From Chryseobacterium sp. (lineage in GTDB: Bacteria; Bacteroidota; Bacteroidia; Flavobacteriales; Weeksellaceae): a DNA stretch of 64,000 nucleotides. The notes beneath the pieces are model-generated. The model was not told the DNA's origin. It made no database searches and saw nothing but the letters and a program-made list of their open reading frames with translations. The stretch lies in contig JAITUA010000013.1 in assembly GCA_031286615.1 (NCBI GenBank), forward strand, positions 496,001 to 560,000, read 5' to 3'. Numbering within the stretch: the stretch's first letter is position 1; every line of letters begins with the position of its first letter. Positions 25,320-33,638 of the stretch are shown piece by piece. The position numbers and the translations under genes are program-made.

Positions 25320-25357
25320 TCTGTAAATTATAATTGAAATTTAATGAGTTTTATCTT

Positions 25358-25993
25358 TTATAACCAACTTACTGCACCTGTTTCAACATCATAATTGGCA
25401 CCAACAATTTTAATTTTACCTTCTGCTTCAAGGTTTTTAAGGGTTGAGCTTTGCTTACGGATGTCTTCAATAGCGCTTTTTACGTTTTGATGGTTAAGCC
25501 TTTCCAGAAGAGAACTGTTTTTTGATGAACGTTCTTCATTTTCTTCAATGATCTCATTGATGATAGGGTTGAAATGATTGATCAAGTGGTTAAGGTTATC
25601 CATCCCCAATCCTTCAATCTGTGCAGCATCAAGACCTCCTTTCAAAGCACCACATTTCGTGTGACCTAGAACTACGATAAGTTTAGAACCGGCAACATTA
25701 CAGCCAAATTCCATAGATCCAAGAATGTCCTGATTAACAAAATTACCGGCAATTCTGATACTGAAAACGTCTCCTAATCCCTGGTCAAAGATAAGTTCCG
25801 CGGAAGTACGGCTGTCTATACAGCTCAAAACTACTGCAAACGGCCATTGTCCTTCACGGGTAGCATTCACTTGCTCAAGAAGGTCTCTGTTTGCTTTAAG
25901 ATTGTTTACAAATCTCTGGTTTCCTTCTTTTAAGAACTCTAATGCTTTCTCTGGAGTAATAGTAGACTGTGTTTCGTATGTATGTGCTTTCAT
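25358..25993 (-). CDS. Beta-class carbonic anhydrase (SulP-linked)
   Basis: 211 residues. Zinc ligands of beta carbonic anhydrase are visible: C58 in VLSCIDSRTSAE, with the D60/R62 dyad, and H111/C114 in LGHTKCGA. It interconverts CO2 and bicarbonate; no signal peptide, so cytoplasmic. It follows the SulP transporter gene by 51 bases on the same strand but also has its own TAnnTTTG box, so expression may be partly independent. A second, different beta carbonic anhydrase lies at the other end of the cluster. This sub-type (PEKALEFLKEGNQRFVNN start) is common beside SulP transporters. Confidence 0.92.
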   Translation of the reverse strand: MKAHTYETQSTITPEKALEFLKEGNQRFVNNLKANRDLLEQVNATREGQWPFAVVLSCIDSRTSAELIFDQGLGDVFSIRIAGNFVNQDILGSMEFGCNVAGSKLIVVLGHTKCGALKGGLDAAQIEGLGMDNLNHLINHFNPIINEIIEENEERSSKNSSLLERLNHQNVKSAIEDIRKQSSTLKNLEAEGKIKIVGANYDVETGAVSWL

Positions 25994-26007
25994 ATTTTTA
26001 TTGTTTT

Positions 26008-26015
26008 CAAATTTA
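26008..26015 (-). promoter_or_regulatory. -7 promoter box before the first carbonic anhydrase (TAAATTTG)
   Basis: TAAATTTG on the minus strand matches TAnnTTTG and ends 14 bases before the ATG, inside the gap after the SulP gene. Confidence 0.55.
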
Positions 26016-26044
26016 AAGTTAAAAAAATTAATTGTAAATGGAGA

Positions 26045-27637
26045 TTACATGGCTCTTTTATGAGTAACCAAAATATGGGAATCCTCACTTCTTTCGTAAT
26101 CTCTGTATGAAGTTTTAAAGCCTAGAAGTTCTACATTGATGTCCTGTTCCTTTGCACGGATATTGGCAAAGTCCTGAATCATTTCAAGTACATCTGTTGC
26201 GATGTAGGAAGTGCTCCTGGCATCAATGATCACTGTTGAGCTTGGTTTTATATTTTTAAGTGTTTTTTTGATCGCTGCTTTATTTAAAAATGAAACTTCT
26301 TCAGCTAGTTTTATGTTAATTCCATCTGCATCATCCAGCCTTTCTCTGCTTAAATAATAAGCTCTTTTCATATTTCCCTGAAGAATATAGAAAATAGAGA
26401 TGGTAAGACCAATTCCGACTCCTTTTAATAGATCTGTTGCCACTACAGCTACCACTGTTGCTACAAACGGAATAAACTGGAATTTTCCTAACTGCCAGAA
26501 ATGTTTGAAGGTAGCCGGTTTTGCCAATTTATATCCTACTAAAATTAATACCGCAGCCAAAGTAGCCAATGGAATTAAATTTAAAATAACAGGAATAGAA
26601 AGTACACAGATCAATAAAAATATCCCGTGAATAATAGCAGAGATTTTAGAAGTTGCTCCGGCATTAGCGTTAGCAGAACTTCTTACCACAACAGACGTCA
26701 TTGGAAGACCTCCGATAAATGAGCTGATAAGGTTCCCGATTCCCTGAGCCTTAAGCTCAAGATTGGTATCTGTAATTCTTCTCTGTCTGTCTAGTCGGTC
26801 TGATGCTTCAATACAAAGTAACGTCTCAATAGAGGCTACAATAGCAATTGTTGCACCTACAATCCATACTTTGGGATTTGTGAAACCATTAAAATCCGGA
26901 GTGGTAATCAGGTTTTTGAAATCATCAAAAGACTGCGGAACAGGTAAAGAAACCAAATGCTGGGTTTCAATAGCCAGAGAACTTCCGGACATCTTAAAGA
27001 GTTGATTCAGAAGAATGCTTACAATTACGGCAACCAGTGCTCCCGGAAGCATTTTCATCCTTTTCAGAACGTGGATTTTATCCCATGCGATAAGAATTGC
27101 TACTGAAACTAAAGTAATAACAATGGCACCCGGATGGATAGCCCCAAATAATTCTGTAAAATATCCGAAGTTTAAGCCATTATCAAAAATAGATTCATGA
27201 CCTTCATAGTCTTTATCAAATCCTAAAGCATGTGGAATCTGTTTTAAAATAATAATGATTCCTATGGCCGCAAGCATTCCTTCAATCACGTTATTGGGGA
27301 AGTAATTGGAAATACTTCCGGCTCTTACAAACCCTAATACCAATTGAATAAGTCCTGCAATAATCCCTGCACAAAGGAAAAGCTCAAATGCGCCAAGATC
27401 TGTTATAGCTGTTAAAACAATTGCCGTTAAACCTGCTGCAGGCCCGGAAACTGAGATATTAGAATTACTGATTGTTCCTACTACCAGACCGCCTACAATA
27501 CCCGCAATAATACCGGATAATGGGGGAGCACCTGATGCTAAAGCAATTCCTAAACACAACGGAAGTGCTACTAAAAATACCACGAGTCCTGAAGGAAAAT
27601 TCTCCTTGATTCCTCCTATTAATGATGTCTTTTTCAT
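26045..27637 (-). CDS. SulP-family anion transporter with STAS domain
   Basis: 530 residues. The N-terminal block FPSGLVVFLVALPLCLGIALASGAPPLSGIIAGI is the SulP start. Many hydrophobic spans follow (10-14 expected), and residues about 440-530 form a STAS domain (SSTVIIDARSTSYIATDVLE). SulP proteins carry sulfate, bicarbonate or other anions. Flanking by carbonic anhydrase genes on both sides makes bicarbonate the best guess (BicA-like Na+/HCO3- symport is known in this family), but sulfate cannot be excluded. It acts in the inner membrane. No clear -7 box just upstream, so it probably depends on the promoter of the upstream carbonic anhydrase gene. Confidence 0.92.
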   Translation of the reverse strand: MKKTSLIGGIKENFPSGLVVFLVALPLCLGIALASGAPPLSGIIAGIVGGLVVGTISNSNISVSGPAAGLTAIVLTAITDLGAFELFLCAGIIAGLIQLVLGFVRAGSISNYFPNNVIEGMLAAIGIIIILKQIPHALGFDKDYEGHESIFDNGLNFGYFTELFGAIHPGAIVITLVSVAILIAWDKIHVLKRMKMLPGALVAVIVSILLNQLFKMSGSSLAIETQHLVSLPVPQSFDDFKNLITTPDFNGFTNPKVWIVGATIAIVASIETLLCIEASDRLDRQRRITDTNLELKAQGIGNLISSFIGGLPMTSVVVRSSANANAGATSKISAIIHGIFLLICVLSIPVILNLIPLATLAAVLILVGYKLAKPATFKHFWQLGKFQFIPFVATVVAVVATDLLKGVGIGLTISIFYILQGNMKRAYYLSRERLDDADGINIKLAEEVSFLNKAAIKKTLKNIKPSSTVIIDARSTSYIATDVLEMIQDFANIRAKEQDINVELLGFKTSYRDYERSEDSHILVTHKRAM

Positions 27638-27785
27638 AATGTGAAGCTGTAAAGTATAACCGGCTTATTTGTTTTTTAATAAGTCAATTATAAAAAGATG
27701 AGAAAAAATAATTTTTTAAAGTACGTGTGTATCCGATATCAAAAAATGATATGGAAATAGTATCAAAAAAATCTAACTATAGGAG

Positions 27786-28085
27786 TTACGCTTCCGGAGG
27801 GGGAGAAAATATAGTAAGTAAAGGTGATAAATGAAAAGAATCATCTATCAGTACAAAAGAAACGCCCTGAAAATCAGGTTCGGAAAACTTCAGATAGTCG
27901 AAAACGTCCAAAGGTTTCGGAATAGTCTTTTCGTAAACAATGAATGAAGATGGGTGAGAATGTGGTTCTTCTTCGTTGATTATTACATTCGTTCTTGCAA
28001 TATCCCAGCCCGCTACCGCAGCAATGCCTGGCAGCGCTGTAAAATTCAGAAAAAACGTTAATACAATAATACTCCAGAATTTCAT
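27786..28085 (-). CDS. Small exported protein of unknown function in carbonic anhydrase cluster
   Basis: 99 residues. The N-terminus (MKFWSIIVLTFFLNFTALPGIAAVA) looks like a signal peptide. Mature features are an acidic/histidine patch, NEEEPHSHPSS, that could bind a metal such as zinc, a central FDYLKFSEPDFQG, and an unusual C-terminus ending SPPPEA. It starts 21 bases after the carbonic anhydrase stop and ends about 150 bases before the SulP gene, in the same direction. It is not recognised and could be a periplasmic helper of the cluster. The codon pattern is like its neighbours. Confidence 0.6.
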   Translation of the reverse strand: MKFWSIIVLTFFLNFTALPGIAAVAGWDIARTNVIINEEEPHSHPSSFIVYEKTIPKPLDVFDYLKFSEPDFQGVSFVLIDDSFHLSPLLTIFSPPPEA

Positions 28086-28106
28086 TTTACATTCTTTTTA
28101 GAAAAA

Positions 28107-28775
28107 CTAATTGGTCTTTCTGCTCATTACCCAATCTGAACCTGTAAGATTGTAGATCTTTTGGATGTCTTTTAAGGTTTTCTCAAAATCAATCTCCAGA
28201 TCAATAATTTTACCTGTTCTAAGGTCAAATACCCAGCCATGTACAATAGGTTGTTCTTCTAAAATATACCTTTCCTGTACACAGGCCATTTTGATTACGT
28301 TGATGCACTGCTCCTGAACATTAAGTTCTACAAGTCTGTCATAACGCTTGCTTTCGTCTTCAATAGAATCCAGCTCTGTCTGATGCAATCTGTAAACATC
28401 ACGGATGTTTCTCAGCCATGGATTCAATAATCCGAGATCCTGAGGAGTCATCGCTGCTTTTACACCACCGCAGTTGTAATGTCCACACACAATAATGTGC
28501 TTTACTTTCAGATGTTCTACTGCATATTGAATAACAGCTGTGGAACTCATATCTAAAGTATTGACAACATTGGCAATGTTTCTGTGAACAAATACTTCGC
28601 CCGGCTTTGCTCCCATCAATTCTTCTGCTGTGGCTCTGCTGTCTGAACATCCGATATAAAGGAATTCAGGGTGCTGAGTTTTTGCAAGTTCCTTGAAGAA
28701 ATTCGGGTCTTCAGCTACTTTGGATTCTACCCATTTTTTGTTGTTCTCGAAAATAACCTCGTACGATTGTGACAT
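28107..28775 (-). CDS. can: Beta-class carbonic anhydrase (Can-like)
   Basis: 222 residues, like E. coli Can (220). Zinc ligands are C43 in YIGCSDSRATAEE with D45/R47, and H99/C102 in CGHYNCGG. HRNIANVV and the C-terminal VHGWVFDLRTGKIIDL are typical of this sub-type, and VIQYAVEHLKVKHIIV precedes the His-Cys motif. Cytoplasmic CO2 hydration enzyme. It is the first gene of the minus-strand cluster, with a TAnnTTTG box 82 bases upstream, and is clearly of a different sub-type from the carbonic anhydrase at 25358. Confidence 0.95.
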   Translation of the reverse strand: MSQSYEVIFENNKKWVESKVAEDPNFFKELAKTQHPEFLYIGCSDSRATAEELMGAKPGEVFVHRNIANVVNTLDMSSTAVIQYAVEHLKVKHIIVCGHYNCGGVKAAMTPQDLGLLNPWLRNIRDVYRLHQTELDSIEDESKRYDRLVELNVQEQCINVIKMACVQERYILEEQPIVHGWVFDLRTGKIIDLEIDFEKTLKDIQKIYNLTGSDWVMSRKTN

Positions 28776-29138
28776 AATTTTAAATTTTTAAAAGTTTATA
28801 ATTATTTATTTCGTTTAAATTATTTCCAAAATCAATAGACTAAATCAATAATTGTGCAAAAATATACTTTTTGTTAAAAAGTTAATCACTTTTAACAAAG
28901 TTTAATATTAAAATATGCTTAAAATCATATCTATTCCGATATACTTTGTTTTATAGGGTAATCCAAACGTTTAAAACCATGATAAAATTACGAAGTATAA
29001 ATTGAAATTCGAGATTTGTGAATTAAAATATTCTTAATTTATTTGTCTGATCATGGAGTTATTGTAGGGAAGCACATTAAAAGCGGTCATATATGTCAAA
29101 AAATGAATAATTTAACAACTTGATAATTTATCTATTTG
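28776..29138. other. 363-base intergenic region between divergent can and AraC-type gene
   Basis: A+T-rich spacer between divergent genes. Apart from the -7 box listed at 28857-28864, no RNA gene, hairpin or repeat was recognised. Confidence 0.5.
28857..28864 (-). promoter_or_regulatory. -7 promoter box of the carbonic anhydrase cluster (TATTTTTG)
   Basis: TATTTTTG on the minus strand matches TAnnTTTG, leaving a leader of about 75 bases before the can ATG. Confidence 0.5.
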
Positions 29139-30278
29139 ATGTCTGATCTTGGTTTGCAATCTTTATCATCACTATTTTATTGGGCAGGAATTTTTATTGC
29201 CTTTTTTTCATCTTTTCTGATATTTGGGAAATCTAAAAAGGTGGCTGCAGACTATGTGTTGGCAATATGGTTTATGATCATAGGAATGCATCTTATTTTC
29301 TTTGTTTTGTTTCGTGGAGAGGGTTATTTGAATTTCCCTTCTCTCATTGGTTTCGAGATTCCCCTTCCTTTTATGCATGGTCCGATGCTGTATTTATATG
29401 TTTTGTATGTCACCAACCAAAATTCCGGTAAAAAGATATGGCTGCTGCATTGGCTTCCGGTTCTCATGATCTACATCGCTTTATCTCAGTTTTTACTGCT
29501 CTCTCCTCAGGATAGGGCGGCAGTATATCAGAATAAAGGAAAAGGGTATGAAACATTGAGCCAGGTAATTAAAATTCTTATGATTCTCTCGGGAATTTTA
29601 TATGTAGGATTAAGTCTTCTTGCAGTCAGAAAATATAAGAAGGAAATTTCCGATCAATATTCAAATACAGAGAAAATCAATCTGAACTGGGTGTATTATC
29701 TTATTATCGGCATAGCGCTGATATGGATTGCCGTTATGATAAGAAACAATATTCTTATTTTTTCTATGGTTGTTTTGTTTATTCTGGTTGCAGCTTATTT
29801 CGGAATCAGCTGGGTTGGGATTCTGGATTATTCAGTGGTAAAAACCGAGGGTATTATTGAACAGATTACAGTTGAAAATAGTCCCGAAGTTCCAAAATAT
29901 GAGAAAACTTTTGTTGGGGAAGAGGCAATACAGGATATTTATAATAAGCTGGTGATTCAGATGGAGAAGGAAAAACTGTATAAAGACCCTGAATTGAACC
30001 TTAATTATGTTGCAAAACTCTTGGATGTTCATCCAAATATACTTTCTCAAACCATCAATTTTGTTGAAAATAGAAATTTTTACGATTATATCAACCGTCA
30101 GCGGATTGAAGAATTTAAGAAAATAGCCGTATTACCTGAAAATGGAAAGTTTACAATTCTTTCATTGGCATTTGAGAGTGGATTTAATTCAAAAACATCC
30201 TTTAACCGGAATTTTAAGAAATATATGAACTGCTCGCCGAGAGAATTTTTAAAAAGTAAGAGTATTACTATGGAATAA
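29139..30278 (+). CDS. Membrane-anchored AraC-family regulator
   Basis: 379 residues from the ATG at 29139; a TTG one codon earlier is the only other choice. The N-terminal ~230 residues contain about seven hydrophobic segments (for example LFYWAGIFIAFFSSFLIFG, YYLIIGIALIWIAVMI, VVLFILVAAYFGISWVGI). After a linker, residues about 265-379 form a double helix-turn-helix AraC domain (LNLNYVAKLLDVHPNILSQ, YDYINRQRIEEFKKIA, ILSLAFESGFNSKTSFNRNF ending MNCSPREF). Such 7TM-AraC proteins are frequent in flavobacteria and probably sense a membrane or extracellular signal. The target is unknown; the DUF2306-like gene directly downstream is a candidate. Confidence 0.86.
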   Translation: MSDLGLQSLSSLFYWAGIFIAFFSSFLIFGKSKKVAADYVLAIWFMIIGMHLIFFVLFRGEGYLNFPSLIGFEIPLPFMHGPMLYLYVLYVTNQNSGKKIWLLHWLPVLMIYIALSQFLLLSPQDRAAVYQNKGKGYETLSQVIKILMILSGILYVGLSLLAVRKYKKEISDQYSNTEKINLNWVYYLIIGIALIWIAVMIRNNILIFSMVVLFILVAAYFGISWVGILDYSVVKTEGIIEQITVENSPEVPKYEKTFVGEEAIQDIYNKLVIQMEKEKLYKDPELNLNYVAKLLDVHPNILSQTINFVENRNFYDYINRQRIEEFKKIAVLPENGKFTILSLAFESGFNSKTSFNRNFKKYMNCSPREFLKSKSITME

Positions 30279-30407
30279 CTTGCTTATTGATTTTTTAAGG
30301 ATAAGTTGTTTTATTTTAGTGACTTAAATATTTGTTCCACCTTTCATTTTGGAACAGATGAAACGTTTATAATCCTCATTTTTACAGAAAAATTGAATCA
30401 GACCTGT

Positions 30408-31013
30408 ATGAGAAAATTATTATTTGTAATCATGTGTGTGTTAGCATTGCTTATTGGAGCTTATCCTCTTCTTTATGCTTTTGTAGAGCATAAGTATACC
30501 TTTTTAGGTTCCAAATCTCCAGAAATACTTCATAATATCATCTGGAAAACTGCATTTTTTGCCCATATCATTTTCGGAGGACTGGCGCTTTTTATTGGCT
30601 GGCGTCAGTTTGGCAGTTCATTCAGAAGTAAGCATCTCAATATCCATAGGAAACTTGGAAGTATCTATGTGATTGCAGTAGTCATAAGTTCTGTTTCAGC
30701 TGTTTATATGGGGTTTTATGCCAATGGCGGACTGATTTCCGCAATAGGATTTATCAGTTTAGGATGTATTTGGCTGATGACAACTCTTATAGCAGTAGGG
30801 CAGATAAGAAAAGGAAATGTTGTGATGCACCAACAGTTCATGATTTACAGTTATGCCTGTACTTTTGCTGCGGTGACACTGAGATTGTGGTATCCTTTGC
30901 TAACCAATATTACCGGTGATCCTGAGAATTCTTATATTGCCGTTGCCTGGTTGTGCTGGGTTCCTAATTTATTGATTGCTTATTTTATCAATAAAAGAAT
31001 AGTTGTAGTATAA
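30408..31013 (+). CDS. DUF2306-like integral membrane protein
   Basis: 201 residues from the ATG at 30408; the longer frame upstream is not credible as membrane N-terminus. Six hydrophobic segments are seen (LLFVIMCVLALLIGAYPLLY, AFFAHIIFGGLALFIGW, GSIYVIAVVISSVSAVYMG and others). Conserved histidines lie at the membrane ends (FFAHIIFGG, NIHRKLG, VMHQQFM), a pattern of the DUF2306 family whose function is unknown. It converges on the phosphoethanolamine transferase gene with a gap of only 26 bases and may be co-transcribed with the AraC-type gene 130 bases upstream. Confidence 0.8.
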   Translation: MRKLLFVIMCVLALLIGAYPLLYAFVEHKYTFLGSKSPEILHNIIWKTAFFAHIIFGGLALFIGWRQFGSSFRSKHLNIHRKLGSIYVIAVVISSVSAVYMGFYANGGLISAIGFISLGCIWLMTTLIAVGQIRKGNVVMHQQFMIYSYACTFAAVTLRLWYPLLTNITGDPENSYIAVAWLCWVPNLLIAYFINKRIVVV

Positions 31014-31039
31014 ATTTTCTTTCACAGGGAGATTATATT

Positions 31040-32569
31040 CTACTTTGGCAGCTTTTCATACTCCATACTTTTCATTTCTAAATTTAAATATTTATTTTCT
31101 TCATTTTTATAATGCTGAGGGGCCTCAAGACCCATATATTTCATAATCAGAGGGTAGATATAAGTCGTTTGGGTCTGTTTAGTTTCATGTCCTGTAATTC
31201 TATACGTTGCAGGAACCTTATCACCATACCATACAAAAAACGGAACCTGAGTAGATTCTTTAGAGTCTATGTGCAGTAATTTGTCACCTTGTATTTTAAG
31301 TCCATGGTCTGACGCATATATGACTACAGAATTGGTGTTTTTTAACGTTCGGAAAATATTATTGAAAACATAATCTGTGTATTTTATGGAGCTGTCATAG
31401 CAGTTTAGGTTCTCAGAATTCCAGTTGGGAGGGAGTCTGTTGCATGGATTTGGATGGCTTCCCATGATGTGGAGAACCACAAATTTATCCTCTTTTTTCT
31501 GAATCACCTTCTCCAGTTCCGGAACAATCACTTCATCATAACCGTTTACCCATTTTTTATTTTTAGACAGCGAAGCGATGGCTGTTATTCCTCTTGCACT
31601 CGCCTGTGTGCTAAGCCAGAAAGAATTGTATCCGGTTTGATTGGCCAGATTGATGATATTGTAAGATAACTTGTCATAACGGTATCTGAACTCATCAGGA
31701 TGAATGCTGGACAGCATTAAAGGAACGCTCAGATTGGTAATTCCTGCAGGAGAAACAGCATTGTCGAAAATCATCATATTTCCGGCCTGCTCATCCGTAA
31801 AAGGAGTCGTTTTCTTGTCGTAGCCGTATAATGACATGTTTTGTTTTCTCTCAGATTCTCCAATGATCAGAATTACATTTTCTATTCCTGGCTGTATTTT
31901 TTTGATGTTGAATACCGGAATATTCTTTTTTATTTCATTAATGTCTCTTTGTATATTCAAAGCGGTAGTGAAATCGGATAAATGATAATAAACATTCTTG
32001 ATCATCTTGCCTCCTCCTTTATTGCTTACATAGGTGTGTTTAAGGTGGTATCCGAATGGTAAAATAAGCCACAGTAATGCAATAATGATAAATTTAGCAT
32101 CAATCTTGACTACATTCTTTTTAAGGTAATTCACAGAGTACAGTACCATTCCCAGAAAAACGAAAAACAAAATACCAGGAAGAATAAACATATAGGACAT
32201 GCTCATTGCTTCATCAGCATTAGACTCAAGAATACTGATCGCCATTCCTACATTAAATCCGGAATGATAGATAAGAAAACAAGATACTGATATCAGAAAG
32301 TTAATGCTTAATAATAAACAGAGAATAACAGCAATTACAGACGTGTACCTATTCTTAAAAAGAAGTGCATTGAATACAAGAAACGAACAAAACATAATTC
32401 CATATTCAAAAATATTCCGGATACTATCCAATTTTTCGGCACCAAATAAATTATCAAAGATATAAGGGAATGAAACCAAAAAACCTGTTAGGTATATTAT
32501 AATGAGAAGAATTGGAACTATTTTTTTGAGCATGGTTGTGTTATATGTTTTCGGGGCTGTTAAGATCAT
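31040..32569 (-). CDS. Probable lipid A/core phosphoethanolamine transferase
   Basis: 509 residues from the ATG at 32569; a second ATG 12 codons later (32533) precedes the first membrane span and is also possible. Five N-terminal membrane helices (IVPILLIIIYLTGFLVSFPYI and on) are followed by a periplasmic sulfatase-type domain: IIGESERKQNMSLYGYDKKT with the metal-binding E, GITNLSVPLMLS with the threonine aligned to the EptA nucleophile, and YASDHGLKI with the D/H metal pair. Family members add phosphoethanolamine to lipid A or core and can reduce polymyxin binding. The start ATG overlaps the stop of a short upstream frame (ATGA), and the only promoter box seen lies about 440 bases upstream at 33011. 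Confidence 0.85.
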   Translation of the reverse strand: MILTAPKTYNTTMLKKIVPILLIIIYLTGFLVSFPYIFDNLFGAEKLDSIRNIFEYGIMFCSFLVFNALLFKNRYTSVIAVILCLLLSINFLISVSCFLIYHSGFNVGMAISILESNADEAMSMSYMFILPGILFFVFLGMVLYSVNYLKKNVVKIDAKFIIIALLWLILPFGYHLKHTYVSNKGGGKMIKNVYYHLSDFTTALNIQRDINEIKKNIPVFNIKKIQPGIENVILIIGESERKQNMSLYGYDKKTTPFTDEQAGNMMIFDNAVSPAGITNLSVPLMLSSIHPDEFRYRYDKLSYNIINLANQTGYNSFWLSTQASARGITAIASLSKNKKWVNGYDEVIVPELEKVIQKKEDKFVVLHIMGSHPNPCNRLPPNWNSENLNCYDSSIKYTDYVFNNIFRTLKNTNSVVIYASDHGLKIQGDKLLHIDSKESTQVPFFVWYGDKVPATYRITGHETKQTQTTYIYPLIMKYMGLEAPQHYKNEENKYLNLEMKSMEYEKLPK

Positions 32570-32691
32570 TTTGTAATAATCTTTCTTAAAAGTCTTCCGG
32601 ATAAGAGCCTGCTGAATATCAGAATCCTGTGTTGAATGAGAAGAACTAATATCAGGTAATAATTCTTAGGGATTAAAGATATTGTATCAAC
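32566..32691 (-). pseudogene. Possible C-terminal remnant of a membrane/glycosyl gene
   Basis: A minus-strand frame without start codon encodes about 41 residues, VDTISLIPKNYYLILVLLIQ through RLLSGRLLRKIITK, ending in a TGA that overlaps the next ATG as ATGA. The hydrophobic-then-basic tail resembles the end of a membrane-associated transferase. It may be what remains of a gene once translationally coupled to the phosphoethanolamine transferase. Too short to name; chance cannot be excluded. Confidence 0.3.
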
Positions 32692-33069
32692 TCAAAAAAG
32701 AAACTTTTGAAAGATAAATTGCTGCAGTTGCATGACGGAGTGTTATTTCTGTCCGTTTAGATTTTCAATGGTTGTAGAAAATGTAACTATAGAGCTGATA
32801 TTGCAGATAAAGAATGGGAATAATGAGGATGTGTTTCTTTCATCAAAAATTATTTTTTTAAATTAATAATAAGCCTGGGGTTGTGTTTTTAATATTAAGC
32901 GATTTTTTTCAGAACAAGTGGCATTGGACCCATCCGGATCATAAAACATGATATTGTTTATAAACCTGATAATTGTATCGTTATTTCATAACCAAACAAT
33001 GCCTTTTTTACAAATGTACACGAAATTACCGATAAATGCAAGTAGAAATTTTACGATAAGTGATTGAAA
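32570..33069. other. 500-base intergenic region before the polysaccharide locus
   Basis: It holds the possible gene remnant (32566-32691) and a minus-strand TAnnTTTG box at 33011-33018. Between them are several stop-interrupted frames and A+T-rich sequence including ATCAT/ATGAT repeats near 32946-32960. No complete gene or recognised RNA is visible. The size and debris suggest an old recombination boundary at the edge of the locus. Confidence 0.45.
33011..33018 (-). promoter_or_regulatory. -7 promoter box (TACATTTG) facing the phosphoethanolamine transferase
   Basis: TACATTTG on the minus strand matches TAnnTTTG. Transcription would start near 33004 and give a leader of roughly 435 bases before the transferase gene. 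Confidence 0.5.
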
Positions 33070-33627
33070 TTACTGTACTTTACGGTTGATATAATCCATA
33101 GTAGCATTGGGTGTAGGGATAATTTTTGCCGGGTTTCCTATGACTACAGAATTGGATGGAACATCAAAGTTGACATAAGAATTAGGAACAATTAATACAT
33201 TATTTCCGATAGTGACAGCTCCTACAATAACTGCATTGGTGCCTATCCATACTTCATCCCCAATAATTGGTGAACCTTCATTCTTACCACGGTTTTGCTG
33301 GCCGATGGTGACTCCCTGTGCGATATTACAGTTCTTTCCAATGACTGTTTTAGGATTGATGACAAGACTTCCCCAGTGTCCCAGATAAAAACCTTCGCCA
33401 ATCTGAGTTTCAGGATAAATCTGAAATCCGTATTTGATCTGATAATGTCTTAATACAATTCTCCAGAAAATATTCAGAAGAGGGCTTTTCTGATACTTCT
33501 GAGCCTTTCTCAAAATGTAAACAAAATGAAGATTGGGATTAATACACTTTTTCCAGATCTGAAATGTTGAAAGCCATTCTCCGCTTTCCCGGTAAAAGTC
33601 TTTTTGAATGATAGAATAATCAGCCAT
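33070..33627 (-). CDS. Left-handed beta-helix O-acetyltransferase (CysE-like)
   Basis: 185 residues from the ATG at 33627; the more upstream TTG overlaps the previous stop region. The N-terminal helical part (MADYSIIQKDFYRESG) resembles serine acetyltransferase. Hexapeptide repeats follow (VIGKNCNIAQGVTIGQQNRG, PIIGDEVWIGTNAVIVGAVT, VVIGNPAKII) with the GHWGSLVI histidine region. In glycan loci such enzymes acetylate sugars of the repeat unit rather than serine. It follows the GT4 gene by 11 bases, last in a three-gene minus-strand set. Confidence 0.83.
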   Translation of the reverse strand: MADYSIIQKDFYRESGEWLSTFQIWKKCINPNLHFVYILRKAQKYQKSPLLNIFWRIVLRHYQIKYGFQIYPETQIGEGFYLGHWGSLVINPKTVIGKNCNIAQGVTIGQQNRGKNEGSPIIGDEVWIGTNAVIVGAVTIGNNVLIVPNSYVNFDVPSNSVVIGNPAKIIPTPNATMDYINRKVQ

Positions 33628-33638
33628 TGTCAATGTTT

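Noticed and set aside
32881-32960. Short minus-strand frame beginning MFYDPDGSNATCSEKNRL
   Set aside because: The DPDG start recalls glyoxalase/VOC C-termini, but it ends after 28 codons with no upstream extension; insufficient to call even a remnant.
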